Below are positions 19,637 through 28,439 of a stretch of 64,000 nucleotides of DNA, piece by piece; the first letter of the stretch is position 1, and every line of letters begins with the position of its first letter. Under the pieces are notes generated by a model. It ran no database searches, was not told the origin of the DNA, and worked only from the letters and a program-made list of their open reading frames with translations. This stretch comes from Xanthomonas sp. F10 (GTDB taxonomy: Bacteria > Pseudomonadota > Gammaproteobacteria > Xanthomonadales > Xanthomonadaceae), in NCBI RefSeq assembly GCF_014206815.1, contig NZ_JACHNP010000001.1, positions 710,456 through 774,455 on the forward strand, read 5' to 3'. The position numbers were made by a program, and so were the translations under genes.

Positions 19637-20113
19637 ATGAGGCTCTTTTCTGCTGTTTTCTTATTTCTCCTGGCGTTATCTGGGAGCTGCTTTGCCCAGA
19701 CTCGATGTCCAGGTGGGGTTCAAGCAGGTAGTGCCCAATGTCTTCCTGATGAGGATTCTGCTCCAGCTCGTCCCACCGGTGAATGGATTAAAACCTGGGG
19801 TGCGATAGTGATGTCTGACGCAGGTCAGGAAGGATGGAGTTCTGTTGGGAAGTTTAGTAAAGATGATGCTGTCCAAGACGCTTTGGATAAATGTCATGCG
19901 GTGGGAGTGAGTGATTGCTCTGTCAAAATGACATATTTTAACCAGTGTGTCGCTATAGCGAATCCAGCTGAGGGCGTCGGAAGTAGTATCATTGCGGCGA
20001 AAGATGAAAAGGAAGCTGGTGAGCTGGCATCCGAGGCGTGTAGTAAGAGAGTTGGATCTAAATGTTTTGTTAAATTCACTGAGTGCACGAAACCTTTCTT
20101 TAAGAAGTATTGA
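19637..20113 (+). CDS. secreted DUF4189-family protein at the end of the T4SS operon
   Basis: A 158-residue exported protein. The ATG at 19637 follows GAGGA with about 6 bases spacing; a GTG at 19625 is also in frame. The signal peptide ends near GSCFA before QTRCPGG. The mature part fits the DUF4189 pattern: WGAIVMS, then AVQDALDKC, VSDCSVKM and YFNQCVAIA. Eight cysteines in the mature part allow four disulfides. The gene is visibly richer in A+T than the virB genes and starts 8 bases after virB6. In X. citri the end of this locus carries an effector/inhibitor gene pair; here this protein fills the place alone. Its function is unknown. An immunity or periplasmic accessory role is a guess from position only. 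Confidence 0.8.
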   Translation: MRLFSAVFLFLLALSGSCFAQTRCPGGVQAGSAQCLPDEDSAPARPTGEWIKTWGAIVMSDAGQEGWSSVGKFSKDDAVQDALDKCHAVGVSDCSVKMTYFNQCVAIANPAEGVGSSIIAAKDEKEAGELASEACSKRVGSKCFVKFTECTKPFFKKY

Positions 20114-20430
20114 ATTTTATCTTGCACCGCAGAGTGGCCATGTGTGGCGGTAGAAGCGCCTGCTGAACGTTTTACAGGCCGAGGATCGGCTGTCGTAAGT
20201 AGTCAAGGGTTACGACTGATGCTCCCGGGTGGCGCATAATTTCGGTACTGAATTTTCAATAATTGGAGTCGATTTGCTCAGGCTCTATTCCAGTGAGTGT
20301 GCTGAATGCATATAAAATTTTCTGGTGAGTGATGGGTGGTTTTATAATTTCAAGCGCTGTTGGATTTCTTGGTTGGATTTTAGTATGAGAGTCGGTGCAA
20401 GGTTTTAGCGTCATTTTTCTAGTGCTCTCC
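20114..20430. other. low-GC intergenic stretch after the T4SS operon
   Basis: No convincing gene. The stretch is A/T-rich compared with both sides, like the end of virB6 and the DUF4189 gene. A 7-bp inverted repeat, GTCGTAA (20192-20198) / TTACGAC (20210-20216), has no T-run. The xgtA control region follows. Confidence 0.6.
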
Positions 20431-20436
20431 TTGTGC

Positions 20437-20450
20437 TGAATACGTATGCA
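20437..20450 (+). promoter_or_regulatory. operator TGAATACGTATGCA upstream of xgtA
   Basis: TGAATACGTATGCA, near-palindromic around ACGT. The same 14 bases occur at 25885-25898 (minus) and 28426-28439. Here it lies 93 bases before the ATG, and TACTCT (20479-20484) begins 28 bases after it. It is probably the site of the linked LacI-family regulator. Confidence 0.75.
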
Positions 20451-20542
20451 GGCATGACTCACATTCCTGCATCAACGCTACTCTAACGCAGCGTTTCGCG
20501 TGCCCGTCGCACGCGCAATCTCTGCCCGAAGGGGGGCGTTGC

Positions 20543-22153
20543 ATGTCTCAGGCTCCATGGTGGCGCGGTGCCGTCATCTATCAGATCTATCCGCGTAGTT
20601 TCCTCGACGCCAACGGCGACGGTATCGGCGACCTGCCCGGCATCGTGCGCAAGCTGGACTACATCGCGGCATTGGGCGTCGATGCGATCTGGATCTCGCC
20701 GTTCTTCAAGTCGCCGATGGCCGATTTCGGCTACGACATCGCCGATTACCGCGAGGTCGATCCGCTGTTCGGCACCATGGCCGACTTCGATGCGCTGCTG
20801 GCCAAGGCGCATGCGCTGGGCCTGAAGGTGATGATCGACCAGGTGCTCAGCCATACCTCGGTGGAGCACGACTGGTTCAAGGAGAGCCGGCAGAGTTGCG
20901 ACAATCCCAAGGCCGACTGGTACGTGTGGGCCGATGCACGCGAGGATGGGACGCCGCCCAACAACTGGCTGTCGATCTTCGGCGGTGTGGCGTGGCAGTG
21001 GGAGCCGCGCCGCGGGCAGTACTACCTGCATAACTTCCTGGCCTCGCAGCCGGATCTGAACTTCCACAATCCGCAGGTGCAGCAGGCGACGCTGGACAAC
21101 GTGGAGTTCTGGCTGGCGCGCGGCGTGGACGGCTTCCGGCTGGATGCGATCAATTTCTGCTTCCACGATCCGCAGTTGCGCGACAACCCGCCCAAGCCGC
21201 CGGAAAAGCGCGTCGGTCGCGGCTTCAGCCCGGACAATCCGTATGCGTTCCAGTACCACTACTACAACAACACGCAGGCGGAGAATCTTCCGTTCCTGCA
21301 GAAGCTGCGCAGCTTGCTCGACCGCTATCCGGGGACGGTGAGCCTCGGCGAGATCTCGTCGGAAGATTCGTTGGCGACCACGGCCGAATACACGCGCGCC
21401 GGTCATCTGCACATGGGCTACAGCTTCGAACTGCTGACCGACGATTTCAGCGCTGCCTACATCCGCGAGACGGTCTCGCGCCTGGAAGCGGCGATGACCG
21501 AAGGCTGGCCGTGCTGGGCGATTTCCAATCACGACGTGCAACGCGCGGTGACGCGCTGGGGGCAGGGCGCCGAGACACCCGCCTTCGCGCGCCTGCTGAT
21601 CGCGATGCTGTGCTCGCTACGAGGCTCGGTCTGCCTCTACCAGGGCGAAGAACTGGGCCTGGGCGAGGCCGAGGTACCGTTCGAGGCCTTGCAGGATCCC
21701 TATGGCATCGCGTTCTGGCCGAACTTCAAGGGCCGCGATGGATGCCGGACGCCGCTGCCTTGGGACGCCGGCGAGCAGGCCGGCTTCAGCAGCGGTACGC
21801 CCTGGCTGCCGGTTGCACCGGCGCACCGCGCGCAATCGGTGGCGGCGCAGGAGGCCGATCCGCAGTCGGTCCTGCATGCGATCCGCCGGTTCCTGGCCTG
21901 GCGCAAGCGCCATCCGGCGCTGCGCGGGGGCGAGATCGTGTTCCACGAGACGGCCGAGCCCGTGCTGATGTTCGAGCGTCGCCACGCCGCGCAAACCTTG
22001 CTGCTGGCGTTCAACTTATCTGCCGAGGCCGTTGACGTGGCGGTGCCAGAGGGCGCTTGGCAAGCGCTCGAGGTACCGGGCGTGGAGCATGGGGCGATCG
22101 GCGATCGCCTGCGTTTGCCTGGCTACGCGATGGTGTGCCTGCAGGGCGCGTGA
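20543..22153 (+). CDS. xgtA: GH13 alpha-glucosidase/alpha-glucosyltransferase, XgtA type
   Basis: A GH13 enzyme of 536 residues without a signal peptide, so cytoplasmic. It starts MSQAPWWRGAVIYQIYPRSF. The catalytic residues fit the XgtA/alpha-glucosidase group: nucleophile Asp201 in GFRLDAINF, acid/base Glu270 in SLGEISSED and transition-state stabiliser Asp331 in ISNHDVQR. XgtA of Xanthomonas cleaves maltose and transfers glucose to small acceptors; whether hydrolysis or transfer dominates here cannot be read from the sequence. The GGGGGG-like ribosome binding site GAAGGGGGG lies about 6 bases upstream. The gene is alone on its transcript, behind the shared operator at 20437. It should act on maltose or short glucosides brought in by the MFS carrier of this locus. 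Confidence 0.88.
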   Translation: MSQAPWWRGAVIYQIYPRSFLDANGDGIGDLPGIVRKLDYIAALGVDAIWISPFFKSPMADFGYDIADYREVDPLFGTMADFDALLAKAHALGLKVMIDQVLSHTSVEHDWFKESRQSCDNPKADWYVWADAREDGTPPNNWLSIFGGVAWQWEPRRGQYYLHNFLASQPDLNFHNPQVQQATLDNVEFWLARGVDGFRLDAINFCFHDPQLRDNPPKPPEKRVGRGFSPDNPYAFQYHYYNNTQAENLPFLQKLRSLLDRYPGTVSLGEISSEDSLATTAEYTRAGHLHMGYSFELLTDDFSAAYIRETVSRLEAAMTEGWPCWAISNHDVQRAVTRWGQGAETPAFARLLIAMLCSLRGSVCLYQGEELGLGEAEVPFEALQDPYGIAFWPNFKGRDGCRTPLPWDAGEQAGFSSGTPWLPVAPAHRAQSVAAQEADPQSVLHAIRRFLAWRKRHPALRGGEIVFHETAEPVLMFERRHAAQTLLLAFNLSAEAVDVAVPEGAWQALEVPGVEHGAIGDRLRLPGYAMVCLQGA

Positions 22154-22930
22154 GCGCGCGCCGAGCGCTGTCGAGGGACATGCCGCATCGCGCGCGATGC
22201 GGTTGCCACATCGCAAGGAATGACGAGCGATCAACCGATGGCCTGCCGTGCCTCGCGCCGGATGAGGCCGTATGTGCGCGGAGATGATGCTGGCGTCCGA
22301 GTAAGCGGCACTGATCGATCCGCAGGGCCAGCACCCGGGAGTGGCACATCGCGGTGGCCGCGATCCTGGCAATTGCAGCGCCGGGGCACCAGTGCACGCG
22401 CCGTCGCCGATAGCAGCGACTTCCGGGAAACTGGAGCCCGTTCGGGAAACCGGCCTCGCTCGTCCCCACGACAGGCAGTTCCATTCCCCCGCGTTGCCCG
22501 GCGCCGGCAGTCAACGCGAATCCGTCATTATCGCTACGCCGGCGAGCCACGCAGCGCCGTCACGACGTTTGCGCGCCGCTCCGATCCGAGATGCCACCTT
22601 TCCTCACCGCGCGAACGGTTGCGCGCTCCTGTGGCCTTCTGGCTGCAAGCCTGCGTTGACGATGGCGGTGTCGACTTCGACCCGCCGGCCTAGCGCCGCC
22701 TCGTCACGGTCCCGCCTCTCGGGGTGATACCAGGCCGGTCGGTCCGCAGTGCCGAATCGGATCACTGGCATGGCGCTTCCCGGCACACGGGAAGGTCGAT
22801 ATGTGCCCTACGGGCCGCTCAGCTTTATCTCACTCGGCAAAAAGGCCCCACTCGGCTGCGCGATCCTCCGTTCAACCGAATGCATCTTGGCGTCGCGCTA
22901 GTCGACACCACCGCAGCCGGCACCCGCCCC
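22154..22930. other. long intergenic region without a convincing gene
   Basis: About 780 bases between the xgtA stop and the terminator of the convergent TonB receptor. Open frames of up to about 157 codons exist on both strands, but their products are Arg/Ser/Pro-rich, have no domains or good ribosome binding sites, and overlap each other. I see no RNA gene, insertion sequence or repeat. Confidence 0.55.
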
Positions 22931-22933
22931 AAG

Positions 22934-22963
22934 AAAAACGCCCGCCGGGTGCGCTGGCGGGCG
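22934..22963 (-). terminator. rho-independent terminator of the TonB receptor gene
   Basis: Read on the minus strand: CGCCCGCC, a 9-base loop, GGCGGGCG, then TTTTTCTT. It lies 25 bases after the receptor stop. Confidence 0.88.
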
Positions 22964-22987
22964 TCGGTTGCAGCCGCTACGCGGGCC

Positions 22988-25750
22988 TCAGAACTTGTAG
23001 TTCACGCCCAGCATGTAGGTGCGTCCCCATTCGACGTATTCCAGCGGGCGGTCCTTGGTGCCGGCGTACGTGCGGTAGGGCGAGTTGGTCAGGTTGCTCG
23101 CCTGCAGCAGCAGGCTCAACCCGGCCAGGGTGCTGCCGTCGGCGAAGGTGTAGCTGACCTGTGCATCGGTGACGTTTTCGCCGACCACGTAGCGCAGCGT
23201 GCGGTTGCCGTTGAAGTTGCCAATCTCGCCGATGAAGTCCGAACGCCGCCGCTGGCTGACCCGGGCCTCGAAGCCATTGCGCTCGTAGTAGGCCGTGAAG
23301 TTGTACACGTGCTTGGACAGGCCGGGCAGGCTGATCGGATCCGAGCCGACGCTGGAGGCGCTTTCGGGATCGAGGATCTTGATGTCGCTGTCGTTGAAGG
23401 TCGCGCTGGCCTGCACGCCGAAGCCGCGCAGGCTGTCGGTGAACATGTCCAGCGGCAGCGAGGCGGTCAGCTCCAGGCCGCGCAGGGTGCCGCCCTTGCC
23501 GTTCTGTGGCGAGGAGAAGGTGCCGGTGGTCTGCACCGGTACGCTCATGCCCGGCGGGCGCACATAGCTGGCGAGCAGGGCGGAAAAGTCGTAGTCGTCG
23601 CGCGACTGCGTATAGATGTAGCTCTTCAGGTCCTTGTAGAACACCGCGGCCGCCACGTAGGCCTTTTCGCCGAAGTATTTTTCGTACGACAGGTCCAGCG
23701 CGTTGGCGCGCCACGGGTCGAGCAGGGGATTGCCGCCGCTGCCGCCGGGCTTGCCGGTGGAGGTGTCGACGCCGAAGTCCAGGCCCGCGCGCATCTGGTC
23801 CACGCGTGGCCGCGCCACCTGCTTGGCTGCGGCGAAGCGCAGGGTCTGCTGGTGCGGGAACAGGAAGGCCAGGTTGAGACTCGGCAACCAGTCGTTGTAG
23901 GTCTTGCCCGCGTCGATCGGCAGCACGTTCTGGCCTGCCGGCCGGGACTGGTCGAAGTAGCTGGACTGCGAGCTCTGGTCCGCATGCTGCAGTTGCACGC
24001 CGATGTTGCCGCGCACCCCGACCTCGCCGATGTCGGTATTGATGTTGGCGCGGACCCAGGCCGTGGTGATCTTCTCCTGCACGGTCCACGACTTCGGGAT
24101 CAGATAGTCCAGGTTGGTGACCGGATTGAAGGTCATGTAGCGCGCGACCGCCGCCGGCACGTTCCAGGCGGGGATGTTGCCGATGCCGGCGAAGCCCAGG
24201 TTGACGGGGTCGTACTGCAGGTCGCTGGCGATGCTGGTGTCGCCCTGCGCGCCGAGCAGGATGTTGCCCTCGGCCTGGGTCTTCTGCTTGCGCCGGTCGG
24301 CGTAGTTCACGCCCACGTCGATGTCCGAGAACCAGGTCAGCGCTTGCGGCGCCGGCAGAGTCGCCGCCAGGCGGCCGCCCTTCAGACGGTCCTCGACCTC
24401 CGGCACCTTGCCGTAGCCGGAACCGTAGATGGTGTTGGTCAGGAACAGGTCGTTCGGATTGGAGTAGTCGCGGCCGGGCGTGATCTGCGAGAAGCCGTTT
24501 GGATGGACGGTGATACCGATCGAATCGAACTGCGGTCGTGGGATCAGCTGCAGATTATTTTCGAGGTTTAGTTCGTCCCGGGTGGCCTTGGAATAGTTCA
24601 GGTCTGCCACCAGCCTGACGCTCCCCAGATTGAACTCGTTGTTCCAGCCGAACGCGTCGATCTTGTCCTTGCGCTTGTTGTACATGCCGCGGACAAGTGG
24701 ATAGGCATTGTTGATGGTGCCACCGGTGAATGTACCGTCCGCGTTACGGCTGACATTCGTGAATATTGGGAGAATGGCAGCAGGATTGTTTGGATCCTCG
24801 CCATTGCCGCTCAGACTGAGTTCGAACTGATTGGCGGTGTCGATCTGCTCGGCTTCGGTATGGAACGCGTCGAAGGTGCTGGTCCAACTGCTGGATGGGC
24901 GGAACTGCACGGTCGCCATCACGCCGTCGCGTTTGTTATTGCCCGTCCGGCGCAATGCTTTGATGCCGTCTGAGAAGAAGGTGCCTTGCGGAACACCTCG
25001 GCGCGCGCCCTTGTCTGTATTTTCGGTGCTCCACGGCTCATACAGGCCGACCTGGTTCTCCTGGATCGGCATGTCGCTGTGGGCATAGCCGATCGAGAAG
25101 CCCAGGGTGTTGTCCAGGAACTGGTCGATGTAGCTGGCGCTGAAGCGGTTGCCGAAGGCGTCGACATCGGCGGCCTTGCCGAGCGAGCTCTTCTGCAGGC
25201 GGCCGCTGATCGCGATCACCCGGTCCGGGAAGCTCAGCGGGCGCACGGTCTGCATGTCGATGGTGCCGGACAGGCCCTGGCCGACCAGGCCGGCATCGGG
25301 CGTCTTGTACACGGTCACGCCGTTGACCAGCTCCGAGGGGTACTGGTCGAACTCGACGCTGCGGTTGTCGCCGGTGCTGACCACTTCGCGGCCGTTGAGC
25401 AGGGTGGTGGCGAAATCGGGCGACAGGCCGCGCACGCTGATCACCTGGGCACGGCCGGCGACGCGCTGCGCGGCCAGGCCGGGCAGGCGGCCGAGGGATT
25501 CGGCAATGCTTACGTCCGGCAGCTTGCCGATGTCTTCGGCCGAGATCGCCTCGACGATGGACGTCGAGTCCTGCTTGATCGCGATGGCGTTCTCGATGCC
25601 GCGGCGAATGCCGGTCACCTGGACCTTGTCCAGTTCGGTGACCGGATTGGCGGACGTGGTGGCGGTGGTATCGGACTGTGCAGCCGCCAGCATTGGCGTC
25701 ATCGCGACGGCCAGCGCCAGCGTCAGCGCGTTGCGCTTGTGGTTCAACAT
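22988..25750 (-). CDS. TonB-dependent receptor for maltodextrin-type sugars
   Basis: A TonB-dependent outer-membrane transporter of 920 residues. I choose the ATG at 25750, behind GGGAGGGG with 4-5 bases spacing; the open frame continues upstream but has no signal features there. The signal peptide ends near PMLAAAQ. The plug domain follows, with TELDKVQVTGIRRGIENAIA, DIGKLPDVSIAESLGRLPG and VISVRGLSPDFATTLLNGRE; this is the pattern of the Xanthomonas/Caulobacter carbohydrate receptor group. The barrel ends with the terminal aromatic residue in LGVNYKF. Its place among alpha-glucan enzymes suggests maltose/maltodextrin uptake, as for MalA of Caulobacter. The exact substrate is inferred from context only. 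The shared operator lies 135 bases upstream. Confidence 0.9.
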   Translation of the reverse strand: MLNHKRNALTLALAVAMTPMLAAAQSDTTATTSANPVTELDKVQVTGIRRGIENAIAIKQDSTSIVEAISAEDIGKLPDVSIAESLGRLPGLAAQRVAGRAQVISVRGLSPDFATTLLNGREVVSTGDNRSVEFDQYPSELVNGVTVYKTPDAGLVGQGLSGTIDMQTVRPLSFPDRVIAISGRLQKSSLGKAADVDAFGNRFSASYIDQFLDNTLGFSIGYAHSDMPIQENQVGLYEPWSTENTDKGARRGVPQGTFFSDGIKALRRTGNNKRDGVMATVQFRPSSSWTSTFDAFHTEAEQIDTANQFELSLSGNGEDPNNPAAILPIFTNVSRNADGTFTGGTINNAYPLVRGMYNKRKDKIDAFGWNNEFNLGSVRLVADLNYSKATRDELNLENNLQLIPRPQFDSIGITVHPNGFSQITPGRDYSNPNDLFLTNTIYGSGYGKVPEVEDRLKGGRLAATLPAPQALTWFSDIDVGVNYADRRKQKTQAEGNILLGAQGDTSIASDLQYDPVNLGFAGIGNIPAWNVPAAVARYMTFNPVTNLDYLIPKSWTVQEKITTAWVRANINTDIGEVGVRGNIGVQLQHADQSSQSSYFDQSRPAGQNVLPIDAGKTYNDWLPSLNLAFLFPHQQTLRFAAAKQVARPRVDQMRAGLDFGVDTSTGKPGGSGGNPLLDPWRANALDLSYEKYFGEKAYVAAAVFYKDLKSYIYTQSRDDYDFSALLASYVRPPGMSVPVQTTGTFSSPQNGKGGTLRGLELTASLPLDMFTDSLRGFGVQASATFNDSDIKILDPESASSVGSDPISLPGLSKHVYNFTAYYERNGFEARVSQRRRSDFIGEIGNFNGNRTLRYVVGENVTDAQVSYTFADGSTLAGLSLLLQASNLTNSPYRTYAGTKDRPLEYVEWGRTYMLGVNYKF

Positions 25751-25848
25751 TTTCCCCTCCCAGGCAATGTTGTCTTGCGAATGTCTGAACCGGCGAGGCG
25801 GCCGGATGTGCGTGTCGCGCAGCCGCAGGGCGGTGTCGCGGTTGCGCT

Positions 25849-25877
25849 GTATGGTAGACACGCGGCTTGGTTGCGAA
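25849..25877 (-). promoter_or_regulatory. candidate promoter of the TonB receptor gene
   Basis: On the minus strand: TTCGCA, a 17-base spacer and CCATAC, overlapping TACCAT (25856-25851), which begins 28 bases after the operator at 25885-25898. Weak -35, as for an activator-dependent promoter. Confidence 0.4.
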
Positions 25878-25884
25878 CGCCCGC

Positions 25885-25898
25885 TGCATACGTATTCA
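25885..25898 (-). promoter_or_regulatory. operator TGAATACGTATGCA upstream of the TonB receptor
   Basis: The identical 14-mer, on the minus strand, 135 bases before the receptor start. The distance to the following TACCAT is 28 bases, almost the same as at the 28426 site. Confidence 0.75.
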
Positions 25899-26239
25899 CT
25901 GGCGTGCATCGCATTGGAAGCGCTTTCAGGATCGCAATGTCGTGCGCCGGGCGCTATGCCGGTGCCGACCGGCACGTGCATGCGTTGTGCAGCCGATGTC
26001 GCCATCGCACACGCGCGAATGCCGTGCGGCAGGCGATGCCGCGATGCATGCAGGCGTAAGCCTGGCCCGGTGTGACCGAGCGGGACGATAACGCCTGGCC
26101 GACGCCAATGCCGATGTCGCGCGCTCCGACGCTGCCGGTTCGTGTGCGATGGGCCGGTGCCGGGTGCAGCAGGAGGTGACCAGGCATCGGGCGCCGCCGC
26201 CGGTGTGTTGCCGGCGGCAGCTTGTGCAAAGGGAGTGCG
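25899..26239. other. intergenic region between the TonB receptor and the GH97 gene
   Basis: About 340 bases holding no convincing gene; short frames on both strands lack ribosome binding sites. No clear terminator with a T-run was found after the GH97 stop. Confidence 0.5.
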
Positions 26240-28351
26240 CTAGCGTGACGTGGCCGTCCCGGCGGAGGAGGCCGGCGCCGGATCCAGCGGGACGAAACGG
26301 ATCGCCTGGCCGCCGCCGGGCGCCAGCTTCACCTGCAGTTGATCGGCGCTGGTGACGACGCGCTGCTCGCGCACGAAGTCGAACGGGTTGCGCTGGTAGT
26401 CGGCGGCGTCGCCGTCGCGGTAGATCTCGGCACGGTAGCGCACGCCCGGCTCGAGGAAGCCCAGCGCGATCGGCAGCACGCGGCCGTGTTCGTCGGTGAT
26501 GCTGCCCAGGAACCAGTCGCGGCTATGGCGATCCTTGCGCACGATGGTGACGTAATCGCCGATCTCGCCGTCGAGCACGTGGCTGTCGTCCCAGTCCACC
26601 GCCACGTCCTCGATGAAGCGGAAGGCGTCGCGGTGCTGCAGATAGTGCTCGGGCAGGTCGGCGGCCATCTGGATCGGGCTGTACAGGGTCACGTACAGCG
26701 CCAGTTGCCGCGCCAGCGTGCTCGGAATCGCGCGTCCGCCGCGGCCCTTCAGGCTGAGGATGCCGGGCGTGTAGTCCATCGGACCGGCCAGCATCCGCGT
26801 GAACACCAGATCGACTTCGTGTTCCGGCGGGTTCGGCGGCTCGCCCCAGGCGTTGTACTCCATCCCGCGCGCGCCTTCACGCGAAAGCCAGTTCGGATAG
26901 GTGCGGCGCAGGCCGGTGTCCTTGATCGGCTCGTGGGCATTGACCGAGAGGTGGCGCTTGGCCGCCTCCTGCACCACCTTCAGATGATGCCGGGCCATGA
27001 ACTGGCCGTCGTGCCATTCGCGCCACCGCGGGCCGCCGGCCGGATTGCGCCGGTCGACCTGGCCGTCGTCGCAGACGTAGCCGGTCTTGAACGTGTCCAC
27101 ACCCAGCCGCGCATAGAGGTCCAGCGCCGCATCGAGCTGGTCTTCGTAGTGCTCCACCGCGCAGCCGGTCTCGTGGTGGCCGATCAGATGCACGCCCTTC
27201 TTTGCCGCGTAGGCGCTGAGGGCTTCGATGTCGAAGTCCGCGGTGGGGCGGGTGAAGTCGAAGTCGTATCCGTTGCCGACCCAGTTGCCGTCCCAGCCGG
27301 GGTTCCAGCCTTCCACCAGGACGCCGCGGAAGCCATGCGCCGCGGCGAAATCGATGTAGCGGCGGGCATTGGCGGTGGTGGCGGCATGCCTGGGGCCGCG
27401 CGCCCAGGTTTCCTGGTTCAGATGCATCGACCACCACACGCCCAGGTACTTGGCCGGGTGCACCCAGTTCACGTCGCCCAGCGCGTTGGGTTCGTTGAGG
27501 TTGAGGATGAGGTTGGAGTCGACCAGGCCGCCGGCGGTGTCGCTGATCTGCAGCGTCCGCCACGGCGTGTCGAAGGGCAGGGTGCGGCGGACCTTCCAGC
27601 CTTCCGCCGACGGCGACAGCTGCGCATGCAGGCGCTGGCCCTCGCCGCGGCGCAGCCACATGCCGGCGTAGTCGACCAGGGCGGCTTCGTGGATGGCCAG
27701 GTGCAGGCCATCCTGGCTGCGCAGGGTGAACGGCGTGTGCGCCAGCGGCACCTCGCGCAGCGGCGTGCGCCGGTGCAGGTACTCGTAGTGGATGGGCGCG
27801 CCGGCGGGAATCCACCAGGCGGTGGCCTCTGGGACGATGTCGAACTCGGTCAGTTCCTCGTCGACGATGGCTTCCTGCATGCCGGCCTGTCGCGGGAAGC
27901 TGTAGCGGAAGCCGAGCCCGTCGTCGTAGACGCGGAACACCACCGCGAAGCGGCGCTGGCGGCCGCCGCGCTCGCCCAGCTCCACGCGCAACTCGTTGTA
28001 GTGATTGCGCACGTAGCGACGCTCGCCCCAGGGCTGTTCCCAGGTCTCTTCGACGCTGCGGCTGCGCTGGTCCAGCACGGCCAGGTCGCGGTCCAGGCCG
28101 CCGTCGCGCAACTGGAAGCCCAGCCGCGAGTCGCCGATCACGGGTTCGCCCAGGCGCAGCACGCGGTAGCTGGGGCGGCCGTCGTCCAGTTGCAGCGAGA
28201 CCTGCAGGACCTTGTCCGGCGAATCGACGCTGGCCACGGTCTGCGGCGCGGCGTGCAGCTGTGGTGCGGCGCACAACAGTACGCCCGCCAGCAGCGAAGC
28301 CACGCGCAGCGTCGGACGCAGTTGCGACAAAACGTGAAGCGGCAGCGGCAT
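26240..28351 (-). CDS. GH97 alpha-glucosidase (SusB-like)
   Basis: A GH97 family glycoside hydrolase of 703 residues. The ATG at 28351 follows a GGGAGGGGAG ribosome binding site; an in-frame TTG four codons upstream overlaps that site and is unlikely. A signal peptide is present (RVASLLAGVLLCAAPQLHAA), placing the enzyme in the periplasm. The N-terminal beta-sandwich precedes the TIM-barrel, whose family signatures are visible: HHETGCAVEHYEDQ, FKTGYVCDDGQVDR, NAHEPIKDTGLRRTYPN with Glu474, and REGARGMEYNAW. The Glu pattern suits the inverting alpha-glucosidase branch rather than the retaining galactosidase branch. It should release glucose from maltodextrins imported by the adjacent receptor. 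It is read divergently from the (alpha/alpha)6 glycosidase, with which it shares an operator. Confidence 0.9.
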   Translation of the reverse strand: MPLPLHVLSQLRPTLRVASLLAGVLLCAAPQLHAAPQTVASVDSPDKVLQVSLQLDDGRPSYRVLRLGEPVIGDSRLGFQLRDGGLDRDLAVLDQRSRSVEETWEQPWGERRYVRNHYNELRVELGERGGRQRRFAVVFRVYDDGLGFRYSFPRQAGMQEAIVDEELTEFDIVPEATAWWIPAGAPIHYEYLHRRTPLREVPLAHTPFTLRSQDGLHLAIHEAALVDYAGMWLRRGEGQRLHAQLSPSAEGWKVRRTLPFDTPWRTLQISDTAGGLVDSNLILNLNEPNALGDVNWVHPAKYLGVWWSMHLNQETWARGPRHAATTANARRYIDFAAAHGFRGVLVEGWNPGWDGNWVGNGYDFDFTRPTADFDIEALSAYAAKKGVHLIGHHETGCAVEHYEDQLDAALDLYARLGVDTFKTGYVCDDGQVDRRNPAGGPRWREWHDGQFMARHHLKVVQEAAKRHLSVNAHEPIKDTGLRRTYPNWLSREGARGMEYNAWGEPPNPPEHEVDLVFTRMLAGPMDYTPGILSLKGRGGRAIPSTLARQLALYVTLYSPIQMAADLPEHYLQHRDAFRFIEDVAVDWDDSHVLDGEIGDYVTIVRKDRHSRDWFLGSITDEHGRVLPIALGFLEPGVRYRAEIYRDGDAADYQRNPFDFVREQRVVTSADQLQVKLAPGGGQAIRFVPLDPAPASSAGTATSR

Positions 28352-28384
28352 CTCCCCTCCCAAGGCGACCGTGGCACCACCACG

Positions 28385-28390
28385 ACTATA
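28385..28390 (-). promoter_or_regulatory. candidate -10 box of the GH97 gene
   Basis: TATAGT on the minus strand, 35 bases from the shared operator and about 35 bases before the GH97 start. No good -35 is visible at 17 bases. Confidence 0.35.
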
Positions 28391-28425
28391 GCCAGGCGTT
28401 CCCTTGCAGCCCGCGGCCTGCGCGA

Positions 28426-28439
28426 TGAATACGTATGCA
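28426..28439 (+). promoter_or_regulatory. operator TGAATACGTATGCA in the GH97/glycosidase divergent region
   Basis: The identical 14-mer between the divergent GH97 and (alpha/alpha)6 glycosidase genes. On the plus strand TACCAT (28467-28472) begins 27 bases after it, as for the TonB receptor. One site could control both directions. Confidence 0.75.

Noticed and set aside
20256-20462. 68-codon minus-strand frame in the A/T-rich spacer
   Set aside because: Overlaps the xgtA operator; no ribosome binding site or family.
5878-20540. Secretion locus as an island integrated at tRNA-Val
   Set aside because: I found no repeat of the tRNA 3' end at the far side and no integrase, so integration at this tRNA is not supported.
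22220-22727. Two overlapping plus-strand frames (157 and 128 codons) after xgtA
   Set aside because: Arg/Ser/Pro-rich products without domains, mutually overlapping, no start signals.
22724-24571. 615-codon plus-strand frame opposite the TonB receptor
   Set aside because: Antisense to a clear receptor gene; no motifs or ribosome binding site.
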